Assembly (NCBI RefSeq): GCF_010015475.1
Contig: NZ_ML974109.1
Span: forward strand, 22,842-86,841
DNA from: Pontibacter pamirensis
GTDB lineage: Bacteria > Bacteroidota > Bacteroidia > Cytophagales > Hymenobacteraceae
Direction of reading: 5' to 3'
DNA: 64,000 bases
Shown: positions 15,235 to 22,180 of the stretch, one piece after another
Position numbering within the stretch: position 1 is the stretch's first letter
Layout of the letters: the number at the start of each line of letters is the position of its first letter
Translations under genes and position numbers: made by a program
The notes under the pieces: generated by a model
Databases searched by the model: none
Seen by the model: only the letters and a program-made list of their open reading frames with translations
Told to the model about the DNA's origin: nothing

Positions 15235-15288
15235 ACACCTACGGCTTAGCTATAAAATGGCGAAGCTACCTTATAGGTTTTGTTATAA
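15235..15288 (-). other. attC site 23 (short class, damaged core)
   Basis: Left core reads CACCTAC where CACCTAAC is expected, one A missing; GGCTTAGC, AAATGGCGAAGC, TTATAGG; right core GTTATAA containing a stop TTA. Confidence 0.75.
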
Positions 15289-15816
15289 GGTCTTGTTCTT
15301 TATTTTGTCTTCCCAAAGCAACTTCATGGACGTGAAGTAATCCGATTCAAAAGCTATAGCTCTTATTTCATTCACATCGAACTCAAAGTCATAGTTTTCC
15401 TCCACAGAACCGTCTGCCTTTATCATGTCGATAGTCAACAACCTATCTGTTACTTCTGATATTTTGCCGTAGAAGACTTCTGTTTCGCTGTCGTCTTGAA
15501 ACTCAAACAAGCCATACTTCTGCTCTGACCATTTCAGCAGGTCAATCGCTGAGCCAAAGAGGTTAACAGTTAAACCAAACCTGAATCCTATTGGGGGTTC
15601 TTCTTTTACTCCTTTTAGGTTCAACACCTTCTCTATTACTACTTCTCTTGAGGTATAAAGTCTTTCTTCTATGAAAGATTTCCTGTAGAGTTTGTAGCCA
15701 TCTATTTGATAATCCACGGGAACATACTTCACCAGAACCCATTCGTCATTTTCTACTATGACGAGACCTTTTTCTGGTTCTTCCCATGAAGCAATTTGAA
15801 AAGATTCTACTTTCAT
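15283..15816 (-). CDS. Hypothetical cassette protein, 177 aa
   Basis: A soluble, beta-rich protein. The first part (IASWEEPEKGLVIVENDEWV) and the last part (FYGKISEVTDRLLTIDMI, FDVNEIRAIAFESDY) look like a small barrel with RNA- or ligand-binding shape, reminiscent of Sm-like folds; no family is assigned. Start core GTTGTAGG and end core CTTATAAC differ by two transitions. The stop lies in attC 23. Function unknown. Confidence 0.66.
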   Translation of the reverse strand: MKVESFQIASWEEPEKGLVIVENDEWVLVKYVPVDYQIDGYKLYRKSFIEERLYTSREVVIEKVLNLKGVKEEPPIGFRFGLTVNLFGSAIDLLKWSEQKYGLFEFQDDSETEVFYGKISEVTDRLLTIDMIKADGSVEENYDFEFDVNEIRAIAFESDYFTSMKLLWEDKIKNKTL

Positions 15817-15825
15817 AATTATACC

Positions 15826-15876
15826 CTACAACGTATTGCCTAAAGGCTGGCATAGCTAACGTAGGCGTGGTTATAG
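15826..15876 (-). other. attC site 24 (short class)
   Basis: CTACAAC core, TTGCCTAAAGGCTGGCATAGC, ACGTAGGCG arm, GTTATAG core. Confidence 0.87.
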
Positions 15877-16254
15877 GCTTCTGTGCTTCTCTTTATGATT
15901 GATACTGTAAATCAAGCTCGATAACACTACGCTTCCAGAATAGACTAAGCTAAGCATAAAAGCCATGGAGCCAGATATAATTTTGAAGGTAATAAACACA
16001 ATTCCGATTATTACCATGTTCAGGAGTATCTTAATCAGTATTGCGGATGATATTGTTTCAGTCAAAAGTCTATAGGTAAGAAAGCTAATTAACAAGGCGG
16101 GTAAAGAAAGGACTAAACCGAACATTAAAAACAATGGTAGAGTCTCTAACCCTGTATTCCATTCACTTTTTGTTAACCCAATGATAATAAGCAATAGTGG
16201 GGCAACAAAGACAATGCATGTAAACCAAAGCTGCAAAGGGTATAGCTTATTCAT
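15871..16254 (-). CDS. Four-helix membrane protein cassette, 127 aa
   Basis: Four hydrophobic helices (about residues 10-28, 40-60, 68-92 and 97-118) with short loops and a basic C-terminal tail (NHKEKHRSL). No catalytic residue pattern is seen; an inner-membrane location is predicted. Cores GTTATAGGC and GCCTATAAC pair over 9 bases, the longest in this part of the array. Confidence 0.68.
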   Translation of the reverse strand: MNKLYPLQLWFTCIVFVAPLLLIIIGLTKSEWNTGLETLPLFLMFGLVLSLPALLISFLTYRLLTETISSAILIKILLNMVIIGIVFITFKIISGSMAFMLSLVYSGSVVLSSLIYSINHKEKHRSL

Positions 16255-16277
16255 TCTTTTTCATTCATTGGTCTTGC

Positions 16278-16343
16278 CTATAACTGGCTGATGCAGCCGA
16301 TGGGCGAGGCGTAGTCGAGCATAAAGGCTGAACTTTGTTGTAG
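16278..16343 (-). other. attC site 25 (65-bp class)
   Basis: CTATAAC core, GATGCAGCCGATGGGCGAGGC, GTAGTCGAGC, GGCTGAAC, GTTGTAG core. Confidence 0.9.
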
Positions 16344-16348
16344 GGCGT

Positions 16349-16750
16349 TTAAAATTTCCTCATATGATATTTCTCCCCTTGATGCGTAAATATTTGCATT
16401 GAATTATTAGTAATATTCTCAACAGAGATTACATATTCTTCATTATCGAAATCGAATTTGAAAGCATTATTTTCATGTGACCATGTAAAGAACTGTCCCT
16501 TCTTTCTTCCGCACCATATTAATTCTCCACTTGTTTTATCCGTTAGTTCAAATCCAGAGTTATATTCAAAAGGTAACACTGCGTAGGCACATGGCCAAAG
16601 ACTTCCTTCTTGATAAAAAATAGTGTCTCCGTTTAATTGGACTAAATATTCTGCCTCCCATTTGCCAATAAAATTTGGCTTTACACTTTCCTCTTTTCTA
16701 CAAGCATAAATAAATATTAGCGCGACCAACATTAAAGTAATCCTGTTCAT
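16349..16750 (-). CDS. Lipocalin-like lipoprotein cassette, 133 aa
   Basis: Signal peptide and lipobox-like IYACRK predict lipid anchoring. The mature part opens FIGKWEAEYLVQLNG, like the first strand of lipocalin-type beta barrels (G-x-W), and continues with alternating strands (GFELTDKTSGELIWCG, QFFTWSHENNAFKFDF). Two Cys could form a disulphide. The ligand is unknown. Start core GTTGTAGG is damaged at site 26, but the bases that remain match. Confidence 0.68.
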   Translation of the reverse strand: MNRITLMLVALIFIYACRKEESVKPNFIGKWEAEYLVQLNGDTIFYQEGSLWPCAYAVLPFEYNSGFELTDKTSGELIWCGRKKGQFFTWSHENNAFKFDFDNEEYVISVENITNNSMQIFTHQGEKYHMRKF

Positions 16751-16818
16751 AGTTAAGTGGTTTTTTATTTAAAAAAGTACATATTTTTTATTTTAATATT
16801 TGTTAAATTATGATAATG

Positions 16819-16871
16819 GCCTACGGATTTGGCTTTGCGGTGGCGCAGCTACCGTAAAGGTGGGGTTAGCG
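16819..16871 (-). other. attC site 26 (short class, damaged core)
   Basis: Left core CCTAC lacks AAC's last bases; GGCTTTGCGGTGGCGCAGC, ACCGTAAAGG; right core GTTAGCG. Very like site 14 otherwise. Confidence 0.75.
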
Positions 16872-16906
16872 CATGTGCTTCTATTCATTTAAGTTGTTGA
16901 ATTCTA

Positions 16907-17488
16907 CTATACTTCCTCAATCTGGTGTCCTTCCCATGTTGTTATGATTGGGCGCTTGTGCATTTTATACCATCGTTGAACAAAATATTCAATATTATTC
17001 AAATCCGTTTCGATGATTCTCTTTAGTTGCTTTGCTCTTTTGCTAAAGCCATTCTTCGAATAATAGCTTCCAATTTTATGCTTTCTAAACATGAAGTCAT
17101 AGTTAAGTATTGGAGGTCTTTTAATATCATCAATCCCCAAACGCATTTCTGTAATACTATTAGGTGGAAGCTTATATTGAAGTCCATCCACATCATTCAG
17201 TTGGTTGATAGATTCAGGGTTTGGATTTAGTTTAAAGATGTTCAAAATAAACTTTATCCATCTGTCCTGTCGAGTTATCTGTATCTCAATAATTTGTAAT
17301 GTTGAATCAGGATTTAGGCGGCATAATTCATAGGTATAACCTTGAAGGCTGTCCCTACCAAACCATGATGTTGAGAAGGGCGATTTCTTAAAGCCTTTTT
17401 TCTCCAATAATGGAATCCCGCATTCAAGAACTATTCTATTTCTAACTTCAAGCAATTCTTTTGCTGAAGATTTAAAGAAAAGACCCAT
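16907..17488 (-). CDS. Hypothetical cassette protein, 193 aa
   Basis: Soluble, basic. The opening KELLEVRNRIVLECGIPLL then EKKGFKKSPFSTSWFGRD resembles small beta-rich proteins of the DUF4304 type, though I am not sure of that. A second half (NYDFMFRKHKIGSYYSKNG, KRAKQLKRIIETDLNNIEYF) ends in helices. Cores GTTAGGGC and GCGCTAAC differ by one base. Function unknown. Confidence 0.66.
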   Translation of the reverse strand: MGLFFKSSAKELLEVRNRIVLECGIPLLEKKGFKKSPFSTSWFGRDSLQGYTYELCRLNPDSTLQIIEIQITRQDRWIKFILNIFKLNPNPESINQLNDVDGLQYKLPPNSITEMRLGIDDIKRPPILNYDFMFRKHKIGSYYSKNGFSKRAKQLKRIIETDLNNIEYFVQRWYKMHKRPIITTWEGHQIEEV

Positions 17489-17529
17489 TATTACTTCTAT
17501 ATATTGCTTTGAAATTGTAATCGTATTAG

Positions 17530-17597
17530 CCCTAACGGCTCGTGTAAACAGTGTGCGAGGCCGTCGGCCTAAGTATGTTGTTTAAACCATGTTAGCC
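17530..17597 (-). other. attC site 27 (65-bp class)
   Basis: CCCTAAC core, GTGTAAACAGTGTGCGAGGCC, GTCGGCC, GTTTAAACCAT, GTTAGCC core at 17591-17597. The adjacent gene's stop lies inside it. Confidence 0.87.
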
Positions 17598-18184
17598 AAT
17601 GCTTTTCTACTAAATGGCTTGAATGCCAACACAAAAGCCAAAACAGTTGCTACAACCCCAATTTGAGCTACGAAATACCCAAAGTCGGAGTGGTTGAAGC
17701 TAAATATGCTCAACAGGAACAATATTATAATAGCTTTCTCAATTCTATTCAAATCTTTCCATTGGAATATTCCACAAGTTATGGCAGCAATCCAAAAGCC
17801 CCAAGCTATCAATCCAGCTGAAGCAATCGGCCGATTTAATTCATTGCCATAGTTGATTAAAGTAAACAATAACCCTCCTACTAAAGCTGAAATCAAAATT
17901 ATGATAATTAGAGTATTGTGATGGGTTCTTTTCTCTATGATATATCCTGCTGGTAAAATTATTAAAGCTATTCTTAACCAACCAAATAAGCCATTACTGT
18001 CAAGCGGATAAGTCAAAAATCTATACCAATGCAGAGGTTGAGATAAACTACTCGGGAATAGAATTAGATATTCACTTATTTCCTTTTCAAAGAGCATTCC
18101 TATTGTCCTGATTAGAATTGTGCTTACCAGAAGCATAATCAAGAATTTTATTGTAAAAGTTGGTTTCTCTTTTATTAAATTCAT
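17582..18184 (-). CDS. Rhomboid-like membrane protein cassette, catalytic residues apparently missing
   Basis: Six or seven hydrophobic segments in 200 residues. The order resembles rhomboid proteases: HWYRFLTYPLDSNGLFGWL (the L1 loop region), then PIASAGLIAWGFWIAA where family members have GxSG, then FGYFVAQIGV where they have AHxxG. The His is replaced by Gln, so proteolysis is doubtful; an inactive relative acting as a binding protein is the likelier reading. The C-terminus (KALANMV) is encoded by attC 27. Cores GTTAGCCAA and TTGGCTAAC pair over 9 bases. Confidence 0.6.
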   Translation of the reverse strand: MNLIKEKPTFTIKFLIMLLVSTILIRTIGMLFEKEISEYLILFPSSLSQPLHWYRFLTYPLDSNGLFGWLRIALIILPAGYIIEKRTHHNTLIIIILISALVGGLLFTLINYGNELNRPIASAGLIAWGFWIAAITCGIFQWKDLNRIEKAIIILFLLSIFSFNHSDFGYFVAQIGVVATVLAFVLAFKPFSRKALANMV

Positions 18185-18196
18185 CTTTTAAGTTTT

Positions 18197-18262
18197 GGCT
18201 AACGGTACTCGTACATGCGAAGCCTGAAGCGTAGCAAGGGTTAAGTATGTACTTGGTTGGCG
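18197..18262 (-). other. attC site 28 (65-bp class)
   Basis: GGCTAAC core, CGTACATGCGAAGCCTGAAGC, GTAGCAAGGG, AGTATGTACTTG, GTTGGCG core. Confidence 0.9.
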
Positions 18263-18273
18263 TTTCGTGCTTT

Positions 18274-18750
18274 TTATTTTGCCCTTTTTGCCTGTCTTTC
18301 CTCGAACTCCATAATAAGTACATCAAGCTGAATAGCTTGGTCCTTATTTATTCTTCCAGTTTGTTCCGCCACTACAATAGCATCCTTGATGTTGTCATAC
18401 TCATGGATGCTCTTAATTCTGTTTCTTTTCAAAACGGTTTTGATAGTGTCTGTTCGCTGGAAGTTGATTCCCTCCTTTGAGAGTTCAATCCAAAAAACAT
18501 CAATTTCTTCCCCACTTGATTCATTCCAAAACGTTAGAAAATCGTTTTCAAGATATTTAAGGCTTACCACATATCTATACTGGGGCTCAGGATTCAAAGC
18601 CATGTGCTTTACCTGCTGCCCCCATTTAAGAAAGTGAATCTTGTTTTCTTCAGGAATTGCTTGGGAGTTCCTCACAATTTTATCTGCTATGTCAACTGTT
18701 TTGGCAAGCTGTTCAGCTCTCTCTTGATAGGTATATTTCTTTTTAATCAT
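18274..18750 (-). CDS. Hypothetical cassette protein, 158 aa
   Basis: Soluble. An N-terminal helix pair (TYQERAEQLAKTVDIADKIV) precedes a beta-rich middle (QYRYVVSLKYLENDFLTFW, EIDVFWIELSKEGINF) and a basic C-terminus (EFEERQAKRAK). No family is assigned. The start at MIKKKYT is preferred, since the longer frame runs into attC 29. Cores GTTGGCATG and CGCCAAC agree over 6 bases. Confidence 0.66.
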   Translation of the reverse strand: MIKKKYTYQERAEQLAKTVDIADKIVRNSQAIPEENKIHFLKWGQQVKHMALNPEPQYRYVVSLKYLENDFLTFWNESSGEEIDVFWIELSKEGINFQRTDTIKTVLKRNRIKSIHEYDNIKDAIVVAEQTGRINKDQAIQLDVLIMEFEERQAKRAK

Positions 18751-18769
18751 TCCTTTTATTTCGCATGCA

Positions 18770-18838
18770 TGCCAACGTGCTTGTGTAGACAAGGTGCGAG
18801 GCCATCGGCCGTAGCATGAAGTATACACGTGGTTGAGC
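18770..18838 (-). other. attC site 29 (65-bp class)
   Basis: TGCCAAC core, CTTGTGTAGAC, GCGAGGCCATCGGCC, GTATACACGTG, GTTGAGC core. Confidence 0.9.
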
Positions 18839-18847
18839 TAAGCGTTT

Positions 18848-19672
18848 CTATACATCAAACTCCTTCCATTCCAGTTTTATCTCTTGCTGTTGAACAACTA
18901 AATGTTCCTCGATGGAGTCTATAAATTTTATGGAGCTTGAGATATTGTTAAATATTAAAACACTCTCATGATAATTTAAAATTGGATTGTCATGAGCAAA
19001 GCTTCTGTTATTGCGGACGTCATTGAAAGCATCCATAATCTGTATTGAAAATTTAAGGATTTTTTCAGCCATCGCAGAATGAATCAAACCCGTACCAACA
19101 ACATGCTTCACATATTTACCAAAAATGCTGTTAAGAGCTTCAGTCAATGCGTATTCAATATTGTGTTTTCTGCAAAGCTCTCTAACATATTTCACAACAA
19201 AAGTATGAAGTCTATCAAGTGCCGTTTCAGGCTCATTTCTTTCGATACTTTCTCTTATTAGCTTCTCAAGGAGTTTAAAGTCCTTATCTTCATTATTAGC
19301 TTGAATTGCATCAATATTCTCTATCGGAAATTCTTGTTTTAAGCGTTGTGCTATTCGTAGGCATTCTTCATATAGTTCTTGTTCTTGAGCAGTAGTTTCA
19401 GCTTCATTGATAATTTTTTTGTCCTTCCAATATGCTATCAATTCTGCTGTTAACTTACCCGCGATATAGTTAGTTTCTACTCCCCAAAACCTCCGAAGCC
19501 TATTCGCTTTCGAACCGCTACTATAACTATACTTCTCAGATAGAATATCCAGCTCTGATTTATCTAAAACAAAATCTTGAAACGTCCTATCGGAAAAATC
19601 AAGGACATAGCCATTTCCCATTCCAAACAGTTTTTCAAGTTTATGTTTCTCTATTGTACTTAAATCAGACAT
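18848..19672 (-). CDS. Abortive-infection (AbiJ/Abi-C-like) protein cassette
   Basis: The largest cassette gene (274 aa). The N-terminal region (GNGYVLDFSDRTFQDFV, then GSKANRLRRFWGVE and LTAELIAYWKDK) resembles AbiJ-type N-terminal domains. The C-terminal region (LDRLHTFVVKYVRELCRKHN, then MDAFNDVRNNRSFAHDNP and a last helix) has the layout of the abortive-infection C-terminal domain, including the R-N..S.AHDNP loop. Such proteins stop phage growth by shutting down the infected cell; whether this one does is inference. Cores GTTGAGCT and AGCTCAAC pair over 8 bases. Soluble, cytoplasmic. Confidence 0.72.
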   Translation of the reverse strand: MSDLSTIEKHKLEKLFGMGNGYVLDFSDRTFQDFVLDKSELDILSEKYSYSSGSKANRLRRFWGVETNYIAGKLTAELIAYWKDKKIINEAETTAQEQELYEECLRIAQRLKQEFPIENIDAIQANNEDKDFKLLEKLIRESIERNEPETALDRLHTFVVKYVRELCRKHNIEYALTEALNSIFGKYVKHVVGTGLIHSAMAEKILKFSIQIMDAFNDVRNNRSFAHDNPILNYHESVLIFNNISSSIKFIDSIEEHLVVQQQEIKLEWKEFDV

Positions 19673-19692
19673 TTCTTTATTATTTAAGTTAA

Positions 19693-19760
19693 GCTCAACG
19701 TTACTCGTGCATAATGTGGGTGAGGCATAGCCGAAGCCTATATTATGAACTTTTTTGCCA
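19693..19760 (-). other. attC site 30 (65-bp class, mutated core)
   Basis: GCTCAAC core, GTGCATAATGTGGGTGAGGC, ATAGCCGAAGCC, ATTATGAAC. The right core reads TTTGCCA where GTTGCCA is expected from the next cassette's TGGCAAC, so the recombination base G is lost. Confidence 0.8.
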
Positions 19761-19764
19761 GAAG

Positions 19765-20403
19765 TTATTTTCTCTTTAGTTCTGTTTCAAAGATATTCTT
19801 TATAACCACATAGTCTTTCAGCTCCTGCACATCATCATAGAAAGAAGAATATGTGTCTGGATTATTGAAAGTATACACTCTGTACTTATCACCTATTTTA
19901 AATTCAACTGTGTAGCTTTGCCCGTCAGTTGTTTGAATCTTCTGCTCTGCTCTTCCCCTTATAGTATCTACATACTTTTTCATCTTTGGCTCAAGCTCTT
20001 TTTGGCTCGGAAGACTCGCCAAGTTATTTTGAAGGAGCATTTTGACTAATTCTGCGAATCCATATTGAGCAACTAAATCGAACTTTTTAATCTTGACCTT
20101 AGGGTAATTAGTTTCACTGTATTGAGTTCCTTTCCATGAATCACCTTTCAGTTCTAACACCTTCAAGTCTTTGGTGCTGCTTAATTCTTCATGCTTGTAG
20201 AATCGAATTTCAATTTTGTTATCTGATTTGTCTATAGGCTTTAGTTCGATTCGCTTCTCAAATTCCTTGTTTGGTGAAAGATTAACAGAGTCAGATGGAA
20301 TACCATCAGTTACAATGGTTGTTACGCCTCGAATTTCTACCTGTGAAAAGCTATTCTCACAGTGCAGAAACATGACAATAAGTAACAGCAACAGCTTTTT
20401 CAT
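19765..20403 (-). CDS. Secreted protein cassette, 212 aa
   Basis: Start at MKKLLLLL gives a signal peptide ending near NSFSQ, so the protein is exported. The mature part is charged; QYGFAELVKMLLQNNLASL is a helix and the end (GQSYTVEFKIGDKYRVYTF) is beta-rich. No family is recognised. The start core is GTTGCCAG, and the end core lost its G (site 30), so excision may be impaired. Confidence 0.68.
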   Translation of the reverse strand: MKKLLLLLIVMFLHCENSFSQVEIRGVTTIVTDGIPSDSVNLSPNKEFEKRIELKPIDKSDNKIEIRFYKHEELSSTKDLKVLELKGDSWKGTQYSETNYPKVKIKKFDLVAQYGFAELVKMLLQNNLASLPSQKELEPKMKKYVDTIRGRAEQKIQTTDGQSYTVEFKIGDKYRVYTFNNPDTYSSFYDDVQELKDYVVIKNIFETELKRK

Positions 20404-20415
20404 GATTACAATTAC

Positions 20416-20469
20416 TGGCAACGGACTTGGCCATAAGGCGGCGTAGCTGGCTTATGGGTGTGGTTATAC
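20416..20469 (-). other. attC site 31 (short class)
   Basis: TGGCAAC core, TTGGCCATAAGGCGGCGTAGC, GGCTTATGGGTG, GTTATAC core. Confidence 0.87.
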
Positions 20470-20478
20470 TGATTAATT

Positions 20479-20775
20479 TTAAAACCCAAGAGAGACTAAT
20501 AGAGAAGGATTTTCACCAGCTTCTATTTTTCTAAAATTAACAAAGGCACTACACTCAAGAAATGCATCAAGAATTTCAGGTGCCGTTTCTCTCATTGACT
20601 TACCTTTTTCAATATGAATTACAGCTTGTTCGTCTTCCGTTAAATCATCCACACAATCAATCCAAGCATTCATGTTTTCACCGTAATAATCAGGAAAGCC
20701 TAAAATGTTTTTAAACTCAATATGAAAAGATTTCCAATTCGTTAATTTCTCGGCTTTAAGTGTAAATGTTTTCAT
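20479..20775 (-). CDS. Barstar-family protein cassette
   Basis: This 98-aa protein fits the barstar fold. It has an N-terminal strand and helix (LTNWKSFHIEFKNILGFPDY), the YGENMNAWIDCVDDL segment where barstar contacts the barnase active site, a middle strand (AVIHIEKGK) and a final helix and strand. Barstar-like proteins inhibit ribonuclease toxins. No matching barnase-type toxin is beside it, so it may be an orphan immunity protein. The left half of site 32 is degenerate. Confidence 0.82.
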   Translation of the reverse strand: MKTFTLKAEKLTNWKSFHIEFKNILGFPDYYGENMNAWIDCVDDLTEDEQAVIHIEKGKSMRETAPEILDAFLECSAFVNFRKIEAGENPSLLVSLGF

Positions 20776-20787
20776 AACTTTTATTGA

Positions 20788-20855
20788 GTAAAGCGGTACT
20801 CGTGCATAGTGTGGGTAAGGCGCAGCCGTAGCCTATACTATGAACTTTGTTGGCA
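20788..20855 (-). other. attC site 32 (65-bp class, degenerate left core)
   Basis: Left core GTAAAGC instead of GTATAAC; TGCATAGTGTGGGTAAGGC, GCAGCCGTAGCC, ACTATGAAC; right core GTTGGCA. Confidence 0.8.
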
Positions 20856-20859
20856 CTTG

Positions 20860-21345
20860 TTATTTTTTCAGGTAGTTATCATTATAACCTACTTGGAAAC
20901 GTTCTGGCAAATACTGATTCAACCCCTTGATGAAGGAATATAAAAAATCTACCTTCACTCTTTCAATATGAAAGCCCTTCATTATTCCATCATGCTGAAC
21001 AGTTATGTCATACTGGTAGCCATGGTCACTTAATTCTCCTTCAGGTAATGGGGCAGAAAAAACATAAGCAGGCTCTTCTAATTTTCTTAAATCAACTGCT
21101 TCGATTGGGGCAAATATCTTTTGGCTCTGTTCTTTGGTTAAAACTGAGTTGAAGTAAATATTTTCAAGATATCCACTCTTCCTGATTTTTATAGAGTCTG
21201 TCGTAATGATGTAGCTATTATCTGCACCCATTGACCACTCCTTAATTGTGATTCTGTAATCTTTTTTCTCAACAGTTTGAGAGAAGCAAAGGCTATAAAA
21301 AGCACCTAATAAAAGTATAATCAGATAACCCTTCTTCATTCTCAT
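20860..21345 (-). CDS. Secreted protein cassette, 161 aa
   Basis: A signal peptide (IILLLGAFYSLCFSQ) precedes a soluble beta-rich domain (DYRITIKEWSMGADNSYII, HGYQYDITVQHDG). Starts MRMKKGYL or, two codons later, MKKGYL. No family is recognised. Cores GTTGGCAC and GTGCCAAC pair over 8 bases. Predicted periplasmic or exported; function unknown. Confidence 0.68.
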   Translation of the reverse strand: MRMKKGYLIILLLGAFYSLCFSQTVEKKDYRITIKEWSMGADNSYIITTDSIKIRKSGYLENIYFNSVLTKEQSQKIFAPIEAVDLRKLEEPAYVFSAPLPEGELSDHGYQYDITVQHDGIMKGFHIERVKVDFLYSFIKGLNQYLPERFQVGYNDNYLKK

Positions 21346-21358
21346 TGATTAAAATATG

Positions 21359-21423
21359 TGCCAACGGTGTGGTGCAGCCGAAGCCCGAAGCGTAGCGAGG
21401 GTTAAGGCTGAACTTGGTTGTAC
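21359..21423 (-). other. attC site 33 (65-bp class)
   Basis: TGCCAAC core, GTGCAGCCGAAGCCC, GCGTAGCGAGGG, AGGCTGAAC, GTTGTAC core. Nearly the same as sites 8 and 9. Confidence 0.92.
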
Positions 21424-21432
21424 GCTGTTTTT

Positions 21433-22092
21433 TTATGTGTTCTGAATGAAATAGCACGCAACTTTTGATGTTGGTTCAAAGAACACCTTTAAGGCACCGT
21501 CACACCAAAAGTTCATTTCCTCAAAAATCTTTTCGTAGTAGTCGTCTTCGCTTCTGAAGTTTCTGCTCTTGGCTTTTACATGTCCGTTACTCATTAGCTG
21601 GCAGACAAATTTCATTTTCTTTTTAGTCTTCGGGCAGATAGGGTAATCTTCAGCTTGAATCCAATGAGGTCTCCCTGCAAGACCGATTATTTCAAATTCA
21701 TTGTCATCATCCACCCCTTTGAAAGGCTTCAAGGAGCAACTCAGAGAGTTGTAAGTTACTCTGGAGTCCTTATCCAGTTCATCGTAAGCCGTTGTGATTT
21801 CGGAGGTGTTAAGCGGATATAACAACTTGGGCTCGTTCGCATTTTCATAGTCCAAGAAAACGTAATCGAAGTCCAAGAAGATAGGACAAATCAAGTTGAG
21901 CTTAAATGGGAGCCAATCGAAGAACTTGTCTTTGTTTTCAATATAGCCCAAATACTGAAAGCCTCCCTTAAATTCATTTTCTGGTATTTTAAAATCGCGT
22001 GGTATTTCCCCTCCTAATTGGTGTAGCCCAGCACTGTCTTCTACAAACTCAAACTGTGATTGTATGTTCATTATCCTTTTTAACAGATTCAT
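21433..22092 (-). CDS. DUF1963 (YwqG-like) protein, first cassette
   Basis: A 219-aa soluble protein resembling the DUF1963/YwqG family. The typical GRPHWIQAEDYPICPKTKKK then MKFVCQL (a hydrophobic strand after a Pro/Cys loop) lies near residue 150, with paired beta segments before it (FKGGFQYLGYIENK). The family's function is unknown, though it is frequent near polymorphic toxin immunity genes. It is the cassette nearest the presumed attI and so the most likely to be transcribed from an outside promoter. The start is MNLLKR, or MNIQSQ seven codons later; a TTG in the core is less likely. Cores GTTGTACGC and GCGTACAAC pair over 9 bases. Confidence 0.72.
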   Translation of the reverse strand: MNLLKRIMNIQSQFEFVEDSAGLHQLGGEIPRDFKIPENEFKGGFQYLGYIENKDKFFDWLPFKLNLICPIFLDFDYVFLDYENANEPKLLYPLNTSEITTAYDELDKDSRVTYNSLSCSLKPFKGVDDDNEFEIIGLAGRPHWIQAEDYPICPKTKKKMKFVCQLMSNGHVKAKSRNFRSEDDYYEKIFEEMNFWCDGALKVFFEPTSKVACYFIQNT

Positions 22093-22108
22093 TTTTATTC
22101 TATAAATA

Positions 22109-22180
22109 GCGTACAACTACTGGATATGCGTGAACATACGCTTATCTGCACTATGTACGAAAGTGGTCTTATCTGCTCTA
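22109..22180 (-). other. Candidate attI site and array start
   Basis: The first cassette begins at the core GTTGTACGC (22117-22109 on the minus strand), and no attC stem lies beyond it. To its right CTTATCTGC occurs twice (22141-22149 and 22168-22176), and GCGT/ACGC form a short inverted repeat near 22130. Paired direct repeats beside the core are typical of attI sites. This is inference until an integrase is found. Confidence 0.5.

Larger units (their letters stand above)
2037..22117 (-). mobile_element. Integron gene-cassette array (33 cassettes, no integrase seen)
   Basis: Thirty-three attC-like sites separate small genes that almost all read on the minus strand. Each site, on the plus strand, runs from RYYYAAC-G through an imperfect stem to GTTRRRY. 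At least two dozen cassettes have a start core complementary to their own end core over 7-9 bases (for example GTTGTACGC/GCGTACAAC and GTTATAGGC/GCCTATAAC), as expected for cassettes excised as circles. The sites are related but not identical, as in sedentary chromosomal integrons. No tyrosine recombinase with the IntI patch is visible. By family knowledge the attI side should be where gene 5' ends point, at about 22.1 kb. Whether this is a CALIN or part of a larger integron cannot be decided here. Confidence 0.93.

Noticed and set aside
2037..22117. A CRISPR array or REP-element cluster
   Set aside because: The repeats vary in length and sequence, are 200-900 bases apart and contain complementary end cores tied to genes, unlike CRISPR repeats or REP sequences.
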